Shown: positions 36,301-48,488 of the stretch, one piece after another
Layout of the letters: the number at the start of each line of letters is the position of its first letter
Position numbering within the stretch: position 1 is the stretch's first letter
Assembly (NCBI GenBank): GCA_027257055.1
Contig: JAPVLO010000001.1
Location: 10,191,501 to 10,255,500 of the forward strand
Direction of reading: 5' to 3'
DNA length: 64,000 bases
Source: Cephalopachus bancanus
Lineage: Eukaryota > Chordata > Mammalia > Primates > Tarsiidae
Made by a program: the position numbers and the translations under genes
The notes under the pieces: model-generated
The model's database searches: none
Told to the model about the DNA's origin: nothing
Seen by the model: only the letters and a program-made list of their open reading frames with translations

Positions 36301-37263
36301 TTTTTAAGAACAAATTCAGTTTGAAACAGACGTGGAATGTGACGTCACGGATTTCATTTTCTGGAGCTAACTGCAATGTGGAACTAAAGCAGATTTAAAA
36401 CCTATGACAGGCTATTAAAATAAAACAAAGAAAGAAAAAAATATTTATAACTCAAGCATAATACTGTGTTACTTACAAATTGGACAACGAAATTTTAAAT
36501 AAATATTCATGGTACATAATTACGGCACAAATATGCAGCAATTTGGCAACCTTTTATACCATTTTTTCCTCATTACAGTGCAAAGGGGAATGACACTGCC
36601 GTTAAACAAGCTGTAGCTAAATACATTGCAAAATTCAGATTTTATACAAAACATCTCGCTTAGACTTTATAAAAAACCAACATTGCTCTATGTACACAAT
36701 CTGGATAAGAAAAGCCATTTCTGTCTTGTTTTCATGTGTATTTTTATTAAAAAGGTGAATAAGGCTACTGTAACACCCCAAATCCATATACAGTAAAATC
36801 TGAACCTATTTACAGCATCTTCACTTAAACATGGTGGTGCAAAATTCCAAAGTCGGGTGACTAGGGATGATGATACAAGCAAGGCATTTACAGTAACTTT
36901 CCAGAGCTGAACCAACTTCAAATAAAGGAACAGTTGGTAGATTGTCATCTTCTGCACCAGACACAAAACAGACGCACAGAACACTTCTCAACTGGTCGCA
37001 GGTAACTCCTCGGCGGTTCATCTGACTTTTCACAGTTTAGCATAGAACCAAAATGTAGCCAACTGATGACACATACCTTTGATTTCATTAAAATCAGACC
37101 CTTTCCCATTTTTCCCCCCTTCTTGCCCCTCTCCCCCATCCTAAAAGGAACTTTTGATGGCTTACAAGAAAATCTTGCACAAATGCACGTGAGGAAGAGG
37201 CCGGGGCGATGGAAAGAATTACATATGTACTGCGGCTGGTCACCATGGCAACCCTCCACAGAA

Positions 37264-37360
37264 ATATGATATAGATATATATAATATATATTGTAGATAT
37301 ATATTATACATATATGTACACATGTATACCACACACCCACTCACACATATACACACACGC
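37264..37360. repeat. TA/CA-rich simple repeat in the EFNB2 3' UTR
   Basis: ATAGATATATATAATATATA followed by ACACACCCACTCACACATAT. In the mRNA it is an AU-rich, self-complementary stretch. Confidence 0.85.
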
Positions 37361-38252
37361 ACTTTGGACCAACATCATTTCCAGGTTCAGGAAATAGGGA
37401 ATAATTATTTCTGTGACAACTCATTTTTGCAGGTACTCACTAAAGGGCTGAGAACCTTAAAATGCTGTCGCTACATTTTTTTTTTCTTCCAATTCAGAAA
37501 GCAAAGTGTTACCATAGTAACGGGACTATGTTAAAGATGTCTATTTTGCATAGCACATAAAAAGTAGGTTTCCTGTTTACTCTTCTTGTTTCCCAGAAGG
37601 GAGGGGATGGTGGGGGGGCAGGAGGAGGATGCCAGAGGTACACTGTCACCTGAAGCCCCCTCGATGTGACCTGCTGGATTCTAGCGAACACTTCGGCCCA
37701 TAAGGCAAGGGAAAACCCAACGCAGAAAATAAATGTCGGAACATCTTGTCACTGTTAAACATGGATGCAGTAACATCGATTTCCTGGTATTTGGGGCTTG
37801 TATTTCCTAGTCTACGGTTACGTGAGATGCCTTCAGAGGACTTGGTTATTTTTGTGTTTGCTCTCATTATTGTTCTTTTTGGAGCGATGGTGTTTTTCCC
37901 AGAAGTAGCTGTCCAATTTGTTTTTGTTGTTGTTTTTTTTAAAGCACTGAGCATCGGGACCACTTAATTGCCACAAATGAATTTCACATCTTCTGGTGTG
38001 TACTGTGTGCAATCTTAAAATATATATTAGTAAAAATCTTTCATTTTATATCCCTTGTGTTCTATATACCTATTATAAATACGTCCTAGCTTCCTTCTCC
38101 CCCTCGACGTCATAATTTATCTCCGTCTTAAGGACCCCAAGAGGTCTGCCGTGTGTGCTTCCCTCTGACACAGAGCGCCAGGCGCCACGGCCGCCACCAG
38201 TACCAAGCCCACGGCCCCTGCACCATAAACCCAAGTGTCATAAGGCTCCATC

Positions 38253-38275
38253 GGGGAGGGGGGACGTGGGGGGGG
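38253..38275. promoter_or_regulatory. G-run tract (C-rich in EFNB2 mRNA)
   Basis: GGGGAGGGGGGACGTGGGGG on the plus strand is a G-quadruplex-capable run. In the transcript it is a C-rich tract of the kind bound by poly(C)-binding proteins. The function is inferred from composition. Confidence 0.5.
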
Positions 38276-39553
38276 ATCTGACCTACCCTTTAGAGATGAG
38301 AACTCCTGCAGACCCTCAGTGGTGATGGAATTACAGCCTGTTTGACCTCTGGCTTTTCCACGTCTAGGTCAGATCTGGCTCTCTGCTCGTCTCCTAAATG
38401 CTTTCCCTGTGTTTAATAAAATGTGATAAGTATAGCAGCTGAGTCTGCTGAAAAAAACCGTCCCCAGCAGACCGACTCTCTACAGCGTCAGAGCTGTATG
38501 TCTTATTGCCAGTACCACGACAGTCCTGCCCGAAGAGATCACCAGTAGCTCCTGTCTCCCTTCCCTCCAAGCCTGCTCCTTTCCCAACAATATCCCCCTT
38601 TGTTCCACGGAATGAAGAGGGACTTCTTTGTCCTGCGCGCTATTTGATAACAGTGATTTCCCCCCAGTGCACCGTCATCCACTGTGTGTGTGTGTGTGGC
38701 TGTGTCTCCTACTTGCCTCTTAGATCTTGGCAAAACCAAAGTGCTGTGCTACCTAATTGTTATTGTGGTTGTCGTTGTTTTCCTTTCTGACTTTCTGCCA
38801 TTGCAGCCAGCCCTCTCCCACCCCCACCCGCTCCTAGTCTTCCTGGGCAGACAGCTTCTCATCTGTCTCAAGAGCACCTTGCTAGCAAACACCATTTCTA
38901 GAAACGGATCATCCTGTTCCGCGGAAGCTGCTGCTCCCAGCGGCTGGAGCAGGGGGCCCCAGCCGAGCGTGTCCGTGAGTGGTGCGGAGCGTGGAGGTGA
39001 GGAGGAGGCCCAGGTGAGGCGCTTGCAGGGCCCTGGGTGACAGAAGGAGTGAGACAGTGAGGACTACACGCTAGAGATCTCCGAGACCCCTCACTAGCCC
39101 GAGGTCCGTGGGACAAGTCCAGTATGCACCGCGGGGGAGACACGTCCCAGGCAGAAGCCGGCCTTTCCCGGCGAGGCCTTCTGGGACCCCTGGGGCCACC
39201 TGCCCAGGAAGCTCACGGCTCTCCGGGCCACAAACCACCGCCTTCCCTTGGCTTGCGCAGAGGCCCGAGCCACTGCCGCACGTGGCTTCCAGGAGGCAAC
39301 GCGGGTCGCGCCCAGCGGTCCCAACGGGGATCTCCCACAGTCTTCCAGCTTCCAGTGAGTGCTGTGTTCTCCAAGGCCGAAATGCTACAGACTAGGTAAG
39401 CTGTCCGGATGGACGGGGCTCTTCCGAGAAGGGGCGGGCCCTCTCCCCCAGGGGCCGTGCCTCAGTCAGTGGCCAGGCTCGCGAAACCCTCAACAGGAGG
39501 CGTCGGGACAGTGAGTTTCCTCTGGGAAAGCGAAGGTGCCGCCAGGGCCTCTC

Positions 39554-39942
39554 TCAGACCTTGTAGTAGATGTTCGCCGGGCTCTGAGGAGGCATCTCCT
39601 GGACTATGTACACCGGGTGCCCATAATCCCCGCTGACCTTCTCGTAGTGAGGGCAAAAGACACTGTCCGCAGTCCTTAAGGGGATGATAATGTCACTGGG
39701 CTCGGAGCCGTTGTTGTTGCCGCTGCGCTTGGGGGTGGCCAGCGTGCTGAGCGACAGCGTGGTCGTGTGCTGCGGCGAGTGCTTGCGGTGTCTCCTGCGG
39801 TACTTCAGCAGGAGGACCACCAGCGTGATGATGATGACGATGAAGATGATGCATCCTGACGCGATCCCTGCGAATAAGGCCACTTCGGAACCCAGGATGT
39901 TGTTCCCCGAATGTCCGGCACTGTTGCCGTCCGTACTGGACC
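39554..39942 (-). CDS. EFNB2: EFNB2 coding exon 5: transmembrane helix and cytoplasmic tail
   Basis: This exon begins after TCTGCAG with the last two bases of Gly205 and runs to a TGA at 39,554-39,556, giving residues 206-333. In order it encodes the end of the stalk, a hydrophobic transmembrane helix (about 230-252, containing [14 protein letters not shown]), a basic stop-transfer patch [10 protein letters not shown], and the conserved cytoplasmic tail. The tail has the tyrosines at about 304, 311, 316, 330 and 331 that Src-family kinases phosphorylate in reverse signalling, and the C-terminal YYKV PDZ-binding motif. I see no difference from the human protein as I remember it in this part, consistent with strong constraint. 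The upstream in-frame Met in the intron is not used. Confidence 0.98.
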
Positions 39943-40034
39943 CTGCAGACACCAAGGGAGAGAAGAACAGAAGGGGTCATCGCCATCCCCGCGCTGCCGG
40001 GCTGCTCGTGTGACCCTCAAAAAGAAGACGACTT

Positions 40035-41224
<1,190 letters not shown>

Positions 41225-41460
41225 GAAATAACAACTTCCCTCCTTGAGTCGTGGAAAGAGATGGAATCTTGCTGCAGCTGCTAAATTCACCCAGCTACCC
41301 ACCCAGCACACAGATCCCCAACATGAAACTGCTGATGTCTGCTCTGCGTTTACCATATAAAAAATTCATGGGCAACCCCTTCAGGTCCCCTCCCACTGTG
41401 GGAGCTTTTCTGTCCTCTCAATAAATTCTGCTTTCCCCAAAAAAAAAAAAAAAAAAAAAA
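41225..41460 (+). mobile_element. LTR-like retrocopy with poly(A) tail (probable)
   Basis: A TATA-like motif (TATAAAAA near 41,355) precedes CCCCTTCAGGTCCCCTCC, then AATAAA at 41,420-41,425 and an A22 run at 41,439-41,460. This is the layout of an ERV1-type LTR U3-R end stopping at its own poly(A) site. It suggests a polyadenylated LTR transcript copied back by L1 machinery. The 5' edge is uncertain, and the candidate target repeat (TCATTGGAAG against TCATTAGCAT) is weak. Confidence 0.45.
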
Positions 41461-42067
41461 TCATTAGCATGGTAACAAATACACAGCTATTTGTTCCAAG
41501 ACTGTAAGGAAAGCAAAGGTTCACGACAGCCAATTTCATCTGGTATTCTACACTTTTGTCAGGGATCTGCTTAATATTTTATTTCACATGGAAGATGTGG
41601 GGGGAAAGTTAACAATAACCCCCATCCCCGAAAAACATACTATTATGCGATATTTTTAAATATTACCATCTAAAATTTAGAAGAGGATCAATTAGGCTCT
41701 TTGTGGATTAGATATAATTAGATGAGGGATTAGCACATTAATTATATATACATTCACATCAGCTTTAAGCTGGTGTTGACAACCAGCTTGATAAAATGTC
41801 AGCCAATGAAAACTTTAGTCTGACAGAGTAGTACTAATAACTGACACTTACATCTGGCGAATTCCACTCTTGAATGGAGGACTTTCATGGGAATGAATTA
41901 TTTTGTCCTTACTAAGGGTAACTGATAGCAACTCCCTCACTGAGAGTGAAGATTACTGACGGCTGTAACTCCTAGTCAATCCTACTTGCACTCAGTGCTA
42001 CCTCTTGAGACACTACTAGGAACGTGGTACCCACAGACCTACAGGCACACAGATCATGCTGCTATAC
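41461..42067. other. Unique EFNB2 intron 4 sequence
   Basis: AT-rich intron sequence upstream (in plus coordinates) of exon 4; no feature recognised. Confidence 0.35.
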
Positions 42068-42181
42068 CTGGGTTTGGTTTTACAAAGGGACTTGTTGTTG
42101 AACTTCTTCCGTTGGTACCAGCTTCTAGATCTGGACGTCTTGTTGGATCATTATTCCTGGTTGATCCAGCAGAACTTGCAT
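42068..42181 (-). CDS. EFNB2: EFNB2 coding exon 4: extracellular stalk
   Basis: This 114-nt exon encodes about residues 168-204 with split codons for Asp167 and Gly205. Its acceptor is TTCATGTAG and its donor is G|GTATAG. The product is a Ser/Thr/Asn/Pro-rich, presumably flexible linker between the receptor-binding domain and the membrane (ASSAGSTRNND, then a GRSSTTSPFVKPNP end). It has no cysteines and no hydrophobic segment. Two substitutions from the human protein as I remember it are visible: Lys177 to Asn (RNND) and Glu184 to Asp (RPDLEAG). That fits a less constrained stalk. Like exon 3 it is a symmetric phase 1-1 exon of whole-codon length, so it could be skipped in frame to give a short-stalk isoform. 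Confidence 0.96.
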
Positions 42182-42962
42182 CTACATGAAAAACAAATGA
42201 TTAATTACAGCACAGACATCTGATAATATCTAGCTTTAATGGCTGCGTGTATATTTCAAGAGGCATGAATAGCAATGAACATAAGACTCTTTATGCAAAG
42301 TACTGTGAAATACAAGAATATAATTTTTCTTTTAAAACAAAATGGTTACACTAGTTATTTCAGAGGTTTAGATTGTGAGGCCATCTGGGGAAGCTATAGG
42401 GATTCTTGCATTTGGCAGGCAAAGCTTTGCAGATGACATTTCAATTTAACTGAGCAAGTTGATTGACTACTATACCAATTTCTAATTAGAAGAATAATTC
42501 TTTCTTTCTGCACAATAGATTATCTATATAGGAAAAGGCACAGTGAACATAACTCTTCTGTAGTCAGGATTCAGAAAAGAGCAAAACTGCAGAAACTTTT
42601 CGTTTTCATTCTGGATATTCTGATTTTGGACCAAAGAGGTGTTTTGCTTTTTAAAAAGAAATTTGTCTGTTTATCTATCTACCTATCCATCCATCTATGT
42701 GCCTATCCATCTATCCCTTTCTCTATCTCTCTACATGACAATAGACATTCTACCTGACTGACCTCAACTCTTAGAGAGACCTCCAATAAAGAAGCTAGCA
42801 TATTGACTTGAGGAAATCTGTCAGTGGCTCAAGGTGCACAGAAGGGTTTGCTTTCAAAACTAAAGAGAAAGTGAATGAAGGTGAGTCACCGACATTAGCA
42901 CCACACTAGCTAAGGGCTACACCAGATCACAGTGGCTTCAGGAAGCAGCAGGTGGTCTTTAC
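42182..42962. other. EFNB2: EFNB2 intron 3
   Basis: A 781-bp phase-1 intron with GT-AG ends. It holds a degenerate CTAT/ATCC tetranucleotide run at 42,663-42,735 and no transposon. Confidence 0.85.
42663..42735. repeat. Degenerate (CTAT)n/(ATCC)n microsatellite
   Basis: TCTATCTACCTATCCATCCA and similar units, interrupted. Confidence 0.8.
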
Positions 42963-43055
42963 CTTGTCCAACTTTCATGAGGATCTTCATGGCTCTTGTC
43001 TGGCACACCCCTCCCTCCTGGTTATCCAGGCCCTCCAAAGACCCATTTGATGTAG
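42963..43055 (-). CDS. EFNB2: EFNB2 coding exon 3: end of receptor-binding domain
   Basis: This 93-nt exon encodes about residues 137-166 with split codons for Ser136 and Asp167. Its acceptor is ...TTAATCAG and its donor is G|GTAAAG, a weaker but canonical GT site. It contains the N-glycosylation sequon SNGS at Asn139 and the fourth ectodomain cysteine, Cys153 (EGGVCQTR), which pairs with Cys89 in known ephrin structures. The exon ends with the strand MKILMKVGQ that closes the folded domain. Both flanking introns are phase 1, so skipping would keep the frame but would remove Cys153 and probably damage the fold. The translation is as expected for ephrin-B2 across the whole exon. Confidence 0.96.
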
Positions 43056-45403
43056 CTGATTAAAAATAAAATGGACAAAACAAAAAAATAAAGAAAAAAT
43101 CAGGAAATCAATAAGCCAAGTTTACATGAACATGAAATGTCTGAAAACAATTTGAAAAATAAGAATTCACTCTTAGTCACAAGTTTTCTGAAAGTATGGG
43201 ATGCCGAAAGCCAAAAAGAAAAAGAAAAAGAAATAAAGAAAGATGGATATCGGAACATTGTCGCATGGACACTATCTGGTTCCACAGTTACGTAAGCACT
43301 TTCCCTTGTCTGCACCAATGACTGGTTCTGCATTAGTCTACGGATAAAAGGGACAGCATCTTCCCGCAAGCCGACTGACTTTTTTGGGGCCAAACTCAGG
43401 AGAGCAAAACAGTGAATACGGTCATTTCAGAACACGGTAATCATCCCACGACACCTGCTTCCTCCACTACAGATTTCCTGCTTCAAGAACAATTAGCTTG
43501 ATGCTCTGTTTGTCAAGCGTCCAAGTTCTGTAAACACTAGACTAGACGGGGAGCCTCTCACAACCCTTTTCTTCTTTCACCAGCCTTCTACGTGCTTAAG
43601 AAGTATACCGGAATCCAGGTCCTCCATATCTGACTTTTTTCCCTCCATCATTTTGCAAACCAGAAAGATCGCGTGTGTTTTTATTGCCAACATCAACCTC
43701 AGTCCACCTCTTCCACCGAGCTACCTGTTGTAGGGGAACCCTGGCTGAAGAGAACATTACCATGCACGCTTACCACTCTGCCTAGGTCTCGTGGCAGCCC
43801 TGGATAGAAGGTAAGAACGTTCAATGGTCACTTGGGTATATATTCACCACCTTGAGCCCGTTTCCGCCATGGCAATGAGGGATGGAAGCAAGGACAGACC
43901 CATTTTACCGTTTTCAGCATTATTTTTTAAACAGCCTGTGCCCTATTCCATTTAAGCACATCCCTCTTCTGTGTCTTTAGACCGGTGAGTTCTCTGAATA
44001 GCTTTGTAACTAAAGCCGTAAGGAGATAGGCTGCCAGGTACTTTAATGAAAAACAGGCTTTAAATTACAGTTCAAGTTCCAGTAGAGAAAAGAAGGTGGA
44101 GAGTGTTAGACGTTTTCATTCCCTTAAAGTTCAAGGGGCAAGGAACGAAAGTGTTTCATATACATTTCTGCAATTTAAATCAGCTTTCTACTTTGACTAT
44201 CAAAGTCTTGTCCACTCACACCATACTTTGAAAGGGACAGGGAAAGGAATCGACCTTCTGGTAAAAATAAGTACCGAAGATATTCTTCTAACTGGGCTGT
44301 TGGTTTTCCAAATACTAGGTCAGCAAACAAGTTTTATATGCATTTATAGGAGAAATGTGCACCCCGTGGATAATTATATTAACCAGAATAATAAAGCACT
44401 TATTTATTTGTCTTTATGTTCTTGAATTATTGACTTCTACCTTCACTGTTTTCCTTAAAAGCAAAAGCTGCCTCTTCTGTGTGAAAATATCTCTCTGCTT
44501 CTAGGAGTGTTTGTTTAAACTTTAGTCTTACAATTACATCCTATTCTGTCATTACTGACACTAAGTTTTTCCTGGGAACCTAGGTAATAATAGCAAAAAG
44601 TAGACAGTATCTGTTTGTAGCCTGTTGAGAAAATGTTTGACAGAGAAGTAAAAACAAACACCTAAGCACTTTTATGCTTCTGCGAACCTAAAAACAAGAC
44701 AAGACTTTTTTTTTTTTTTTAGTTTTTCATTCTTCTTCTTCCCTTTTCCAGCCTCCAAATATGTGCCTAAATTTCAAAGTATTCTCTCTTGTCCAAGGCC
44801 TCAAACATTATGGATTTCACTGAGCAGACACTATTTCTGGACAGTTTCAGAGCAGTGCTAGAATCTTCAATTGATTGTTTAGAGTTTTTCCATTTGATAT
44901 TTCTCAAAAATTAGGATTTAGCTACATATTGGAACCAGTAAAAAACTGATATCTCTCTTCAGCTGATAGTTTAAAATGCTTCATCTACTTAATTCAAGAA
45001 GAATCCCAATGTTTTTAAATGCACAAACACATATATGCACCCTCATGCAAAAGTGCACCCAAACTCAAGGTTAAATGACTAACTTGTTGCTAAGAGTTTC
45101 AATGCTAAGCTGAAAAATGACAGAATAAGATCTGAAGGTCAGTGTGCAGAAATAAAAGGGAGGAATATAGATTTATTTTAATCTTGCGGAGGGGGGAGGG
45201 GCAAAGATTCAGATCCCACAGAAAAACAATGAAATGAATAGCAGAAGAGATAGGATGGCAAGAGATGCACAGCATGTGAGTAACTTTTTTTCTTTTAATT
45301 TGTAGGTCAATGCCTTTTCTGAATATCAATGCCCATGTGTGATGCTCCCTAGGTTTACTCAAAATGATGTCTCAACAATCTCCATTAAAAAAAAAAAACT
45401 CCA
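43056..45403. other. Unique part of EFNB2 intron 2
   Basis: No transposon recognised apart from an A/G run at 43,208-43,245 and a T-run near 44,706-44,721. Confidence 0.4.
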
Positions 45404-45691
45404 GCCAGGCTCGGTGGCTCAGCCTGTAATCCGCGCCTTTGGGAGGCTGAGGTGAGTGGATTGCCTGAGCCAGCGGGTTCGAGACCCACCTGGGCAGGCG
45501 AGACCTCATCTCTACCATAAATCAAAAAATTAGTCGGGCGTGGTAGCAGTGCGCCTGTAATTCCGGCTACTCAGAAGGCTGAGGCGGAAGGATCACCGGA
45601 GCCCAGCAGGTCGAGGCTGCGGTGGCCGGGAGCGGCCGCTGCACTCCAGTCTGGGCGATTGAGTGAGACTCCAACTCAAAAAAAAAAAAAA
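45404..45691 (+). mobile_element. Alu, young local subfamily, plus (intron 2)
   Basis: Antisense to EFNB2. It shows all subfamily diagnostics, including GGAGCGGCCGCTGCACTCC with a NotI-type GCGGCCGC core. Confidence 0.94.
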
Positions 45692-47979
45692 CCAAAAGTA
45701 TTAAAATTGAATTGCAATCTACAACTTAACATCCACAAACTATAATAGGAAGAACATTGTACTGCGTGAGAATGAAACTGCTTTGCACCTTTAAGAGCTA
45801 AAACATTTTTATTCCTTGGTTAACAAAAAAAGGGAAAAAGCTTTCAAATCTTGGAGTTGAATAAAGGAAAATCTATAGATGCTTCCTCTGAAGCCACAGG
45901 ATATTGCTTGCTTGGGGGAAGGGGCTGGTGGGGGCCGGTACAGATGAGCAAAAGCCAGCCGAACATTCTGAGTGAGGACAGTTTTTCTGCTACATTTAGG
46001 ACCCCATGGCTTTTCCTTCTAAGACTACCTGCAACTTGCAAAGGTGACTGGGAGATACTGAAAAAATTCATTACTAATCTTAAAATAACATTCCCAATGC
46101 TAGGTTCTTTAAAAAGGAGCTAAGCTTTACCTGTTCCACCATAAAAATTTTTTCCCTAAGTTAAGAATGATCTAAGCTGTCAGGGAAAACCACTTTTTAA
46201 GATGCGAGTACCAACTGGAATTTCAGAAGGCAAACTTTGCAACAAGTATAACACAATTCAGAATGACTCCCATCTATTTTACATGTAATATAAATGTAAG
46301 TTCCTTTAGTGAAAACGAGCTTCCTTCTTCCCTATTTCCTACAACCTCATCAGGGAGTGTAATTCTAACTTTGAGTCCCCGCCTCCCTTCTTGAACAATG
46401 TCACAGCTAAAGTCCCCCATCCCTCTTTTCTGGCGGTGAACTCTGAAACAAAACCACAGATTAATATTCGCCTGCAATACTTAGTCACCAAGAAGCTTTA
46501 AGAGGCTTAGAGGCTGAGTTTGAAAAATAACAAGAAATTGCTAATGCTTGGAAATAAAATCTATTTCCATTTCAGGAGACAATTTTGTAATTATTTTCAT
46601 TGTTCATTTGAATGTACTGGGAATTTCTAACTTAGAGAAAGAGTGAAAATAAATTGTTACCTCATTATACTTAGTTTCTCTTTGCATCTCTCTAGCAGCA
46701 TTATCTAATGCAGCCACAATCATAGTATCGCTAAATGGATGAAATCGCATTTAATCTTGGGAGACAGAAAAAAAATAACATTGTTATACCTAAGCTTTTA
46801 GTGCCCAGACATTTTGGTTTTCCTCCTTGGCTGAAGGGGGAAAAAGAAGAAGAGACTTTAAAATTTAAAAATTACTAGAAAAGTTTATCTAATTGGCAAA
46901 TAGGTTTAATAAAGATATATGAGCATCTTACAGCCTGCTTTTTAAAGTCTTTGCTTCAGGGGTCTAATTGCATGTACTGAGCATATAGAAATCACTGTAT
47001 TATTGCCTCTAGGGCCTAACTTCCAGTAAGTAGGAGATCACTGTCAGCAAAAAAGTTTCCTGAGTTCACACTGTCTGAAAGTTCTGTAGTGTATCTAAAA
47101 GTGCATGACCGACATCTGTGGCTTCCTATTTATTTGCACTATGCTTATGTGCAGTTCTTAGGCACTAGAAAGACACATTGGTTTCTGAGTTGAAAAGAGA
47201 GAGAGAGAGAGAATTAGAGAGGCAGTGAGCAATTGTAAAGCAGACTCAAAGGGCAAGAATATTTCTGGCTGTGATTTTTAGACCATGCGCATAGAGAGTA
47301 AGTAATATTACATCGTAACATGTCTTCATCTGATTTTACTGCTCTGCTCTTCTAGCTTGGCTGTGTTTAGTGCATCATGCTGGCAAGAGTCTGTTAATCA
47401 GATGGAGAATCAAGCCTCTGGATTTGTGCTGATGTATGGCTCTCATTCACAAAGAGATTAGGAATGGGGGAAGCATGAAAAAATCCTACAGAATAATAGT
47501 ATTGCTATTTAGGTTCTTAGGGAAAGAATGAAACATCAAGAAATACCAATACTGTGAAGGATATCTCAAACTATTTTCAAATGTAGCTTATTGGTTTGGG
47601 GTCAGGATGGAGTATGGGGTTGACGGACACTTGAAAGCAAATAGTTCTATCAATTTCATCAAAGAAGTCCACCGGAGAGACAGATAATCAGCATACAGGC
47701 TTGAGAAAACCACAGAGTAGTAAGGATGAAAAAGCTTGTCCTTATAGAAAGCTGTACTTGACATGATTCACTCTCATTTGATCATGAAGCCAACAGTGTT
47801 TTATGAAAATTCTCTGTCAATATCACACTCTATTTGTACTATTCTTTTCTACCAAGTCATCACCTGCTAGCCCTGATACTTTTCATTTCTTAGGCTAGTC
47901 TTCCTACACATCAGTCTCTTTCAGTTTAACACAGACTTCTGAGGACCAGAAGTCTCTTACCGCGGCAAACTTAGCTGCT

Positions 47980-48011
47980 AAAAAAAAAAAAAAAAAAAAA
48001 AAAAGAAAAAA
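47980..48011. repeat. Poly(A) run
   Basis: About 24 A, one G and then more A. No SINE body precedes it. Confidence 0.85.
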
Positions 48012-48438
48012 GCATAATACAGCAAAACATGGAAAGCAAAGCCATGACTTTAAAATAAACATAAACATGACACACAAAACTAGATTACTGTTTTCTTCTA
48101 CTACAGAGCTATCAAATCTATGTGCCAAATAAAGTATGTAAATTGAAAAATAAAGAAGCTGATAAAAAAAAGAAACTAATTAATGTGCACATACAACTCA
48201 GTAAACTAAGACTTAGCTTAATATCCTGACATCAATTCAATTTCAAAATATGTCATGTAAGTTCAAAATATATACTACAGAAATAGGAATTCAGTTTCTA
48301 AAAAAAGTTAATGTGGTCTAATGACTTGAGTTTGAGTAATCCTTTTTAAGACATTAACTTAGAAGAAAATGATAATATTCACTAATGCCAAAAATAAATG
48401 CCTGTTTCTTTAAAGTTAATTAATGAAAAAAAATCTGA

Positions 48439-48488
48439 AACTAAGTCTAAGACTTTATTGTTAAAAGTTATGATGATTTATGCAGATA
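48439..48488 (+). repeat. 50-bp dispersed direct repeat, copy 1
   Basis: From AACTAAGTCTAAGACTTTAT to TTTATGCAGATA. It matches 50,142-50,191 with a single T/C difference at position 23 and sharp edges. Confidence 0.9.

Larger units (their letters stand above)
36278..39553 (-). other. EFNB2: EFNB2 3' untranslated region
   Basis: About 3.3 kb between the EFNB2 stop codon and the AATAAA site. The length and the distal sequence agree with the long human EFNB2 3' UTR as I remember it. The proximal 600 bp are GC-rich. The middle contains C-rich tracts in the mRNA sense (38,253-38,275 and 37,599-37,628) and an AU-rich TA/CA stretch (37,264-37,360). The distal 800 bp are AT-rich with Pumilio-type motifs. 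No Alu or L1 has inserted, unlike the flanking DNA, which is consistent with purifying selection. Open reading frames on either strand here are short and unsupported. Confidence 0.85.

Noticed and set aside
39108..39399. Overlapping GC-rich plus-strand frames of 95 and 91 codons
   Set aside because: They are antisense to the EFNB2 3' UTR and arise from GC-rich composition lacking stop codons.
39693..40013. Other open frames across EFNB2 exon 5
   Set aside because: These are out-of-frame shadows of the real exon 5 reading frame.
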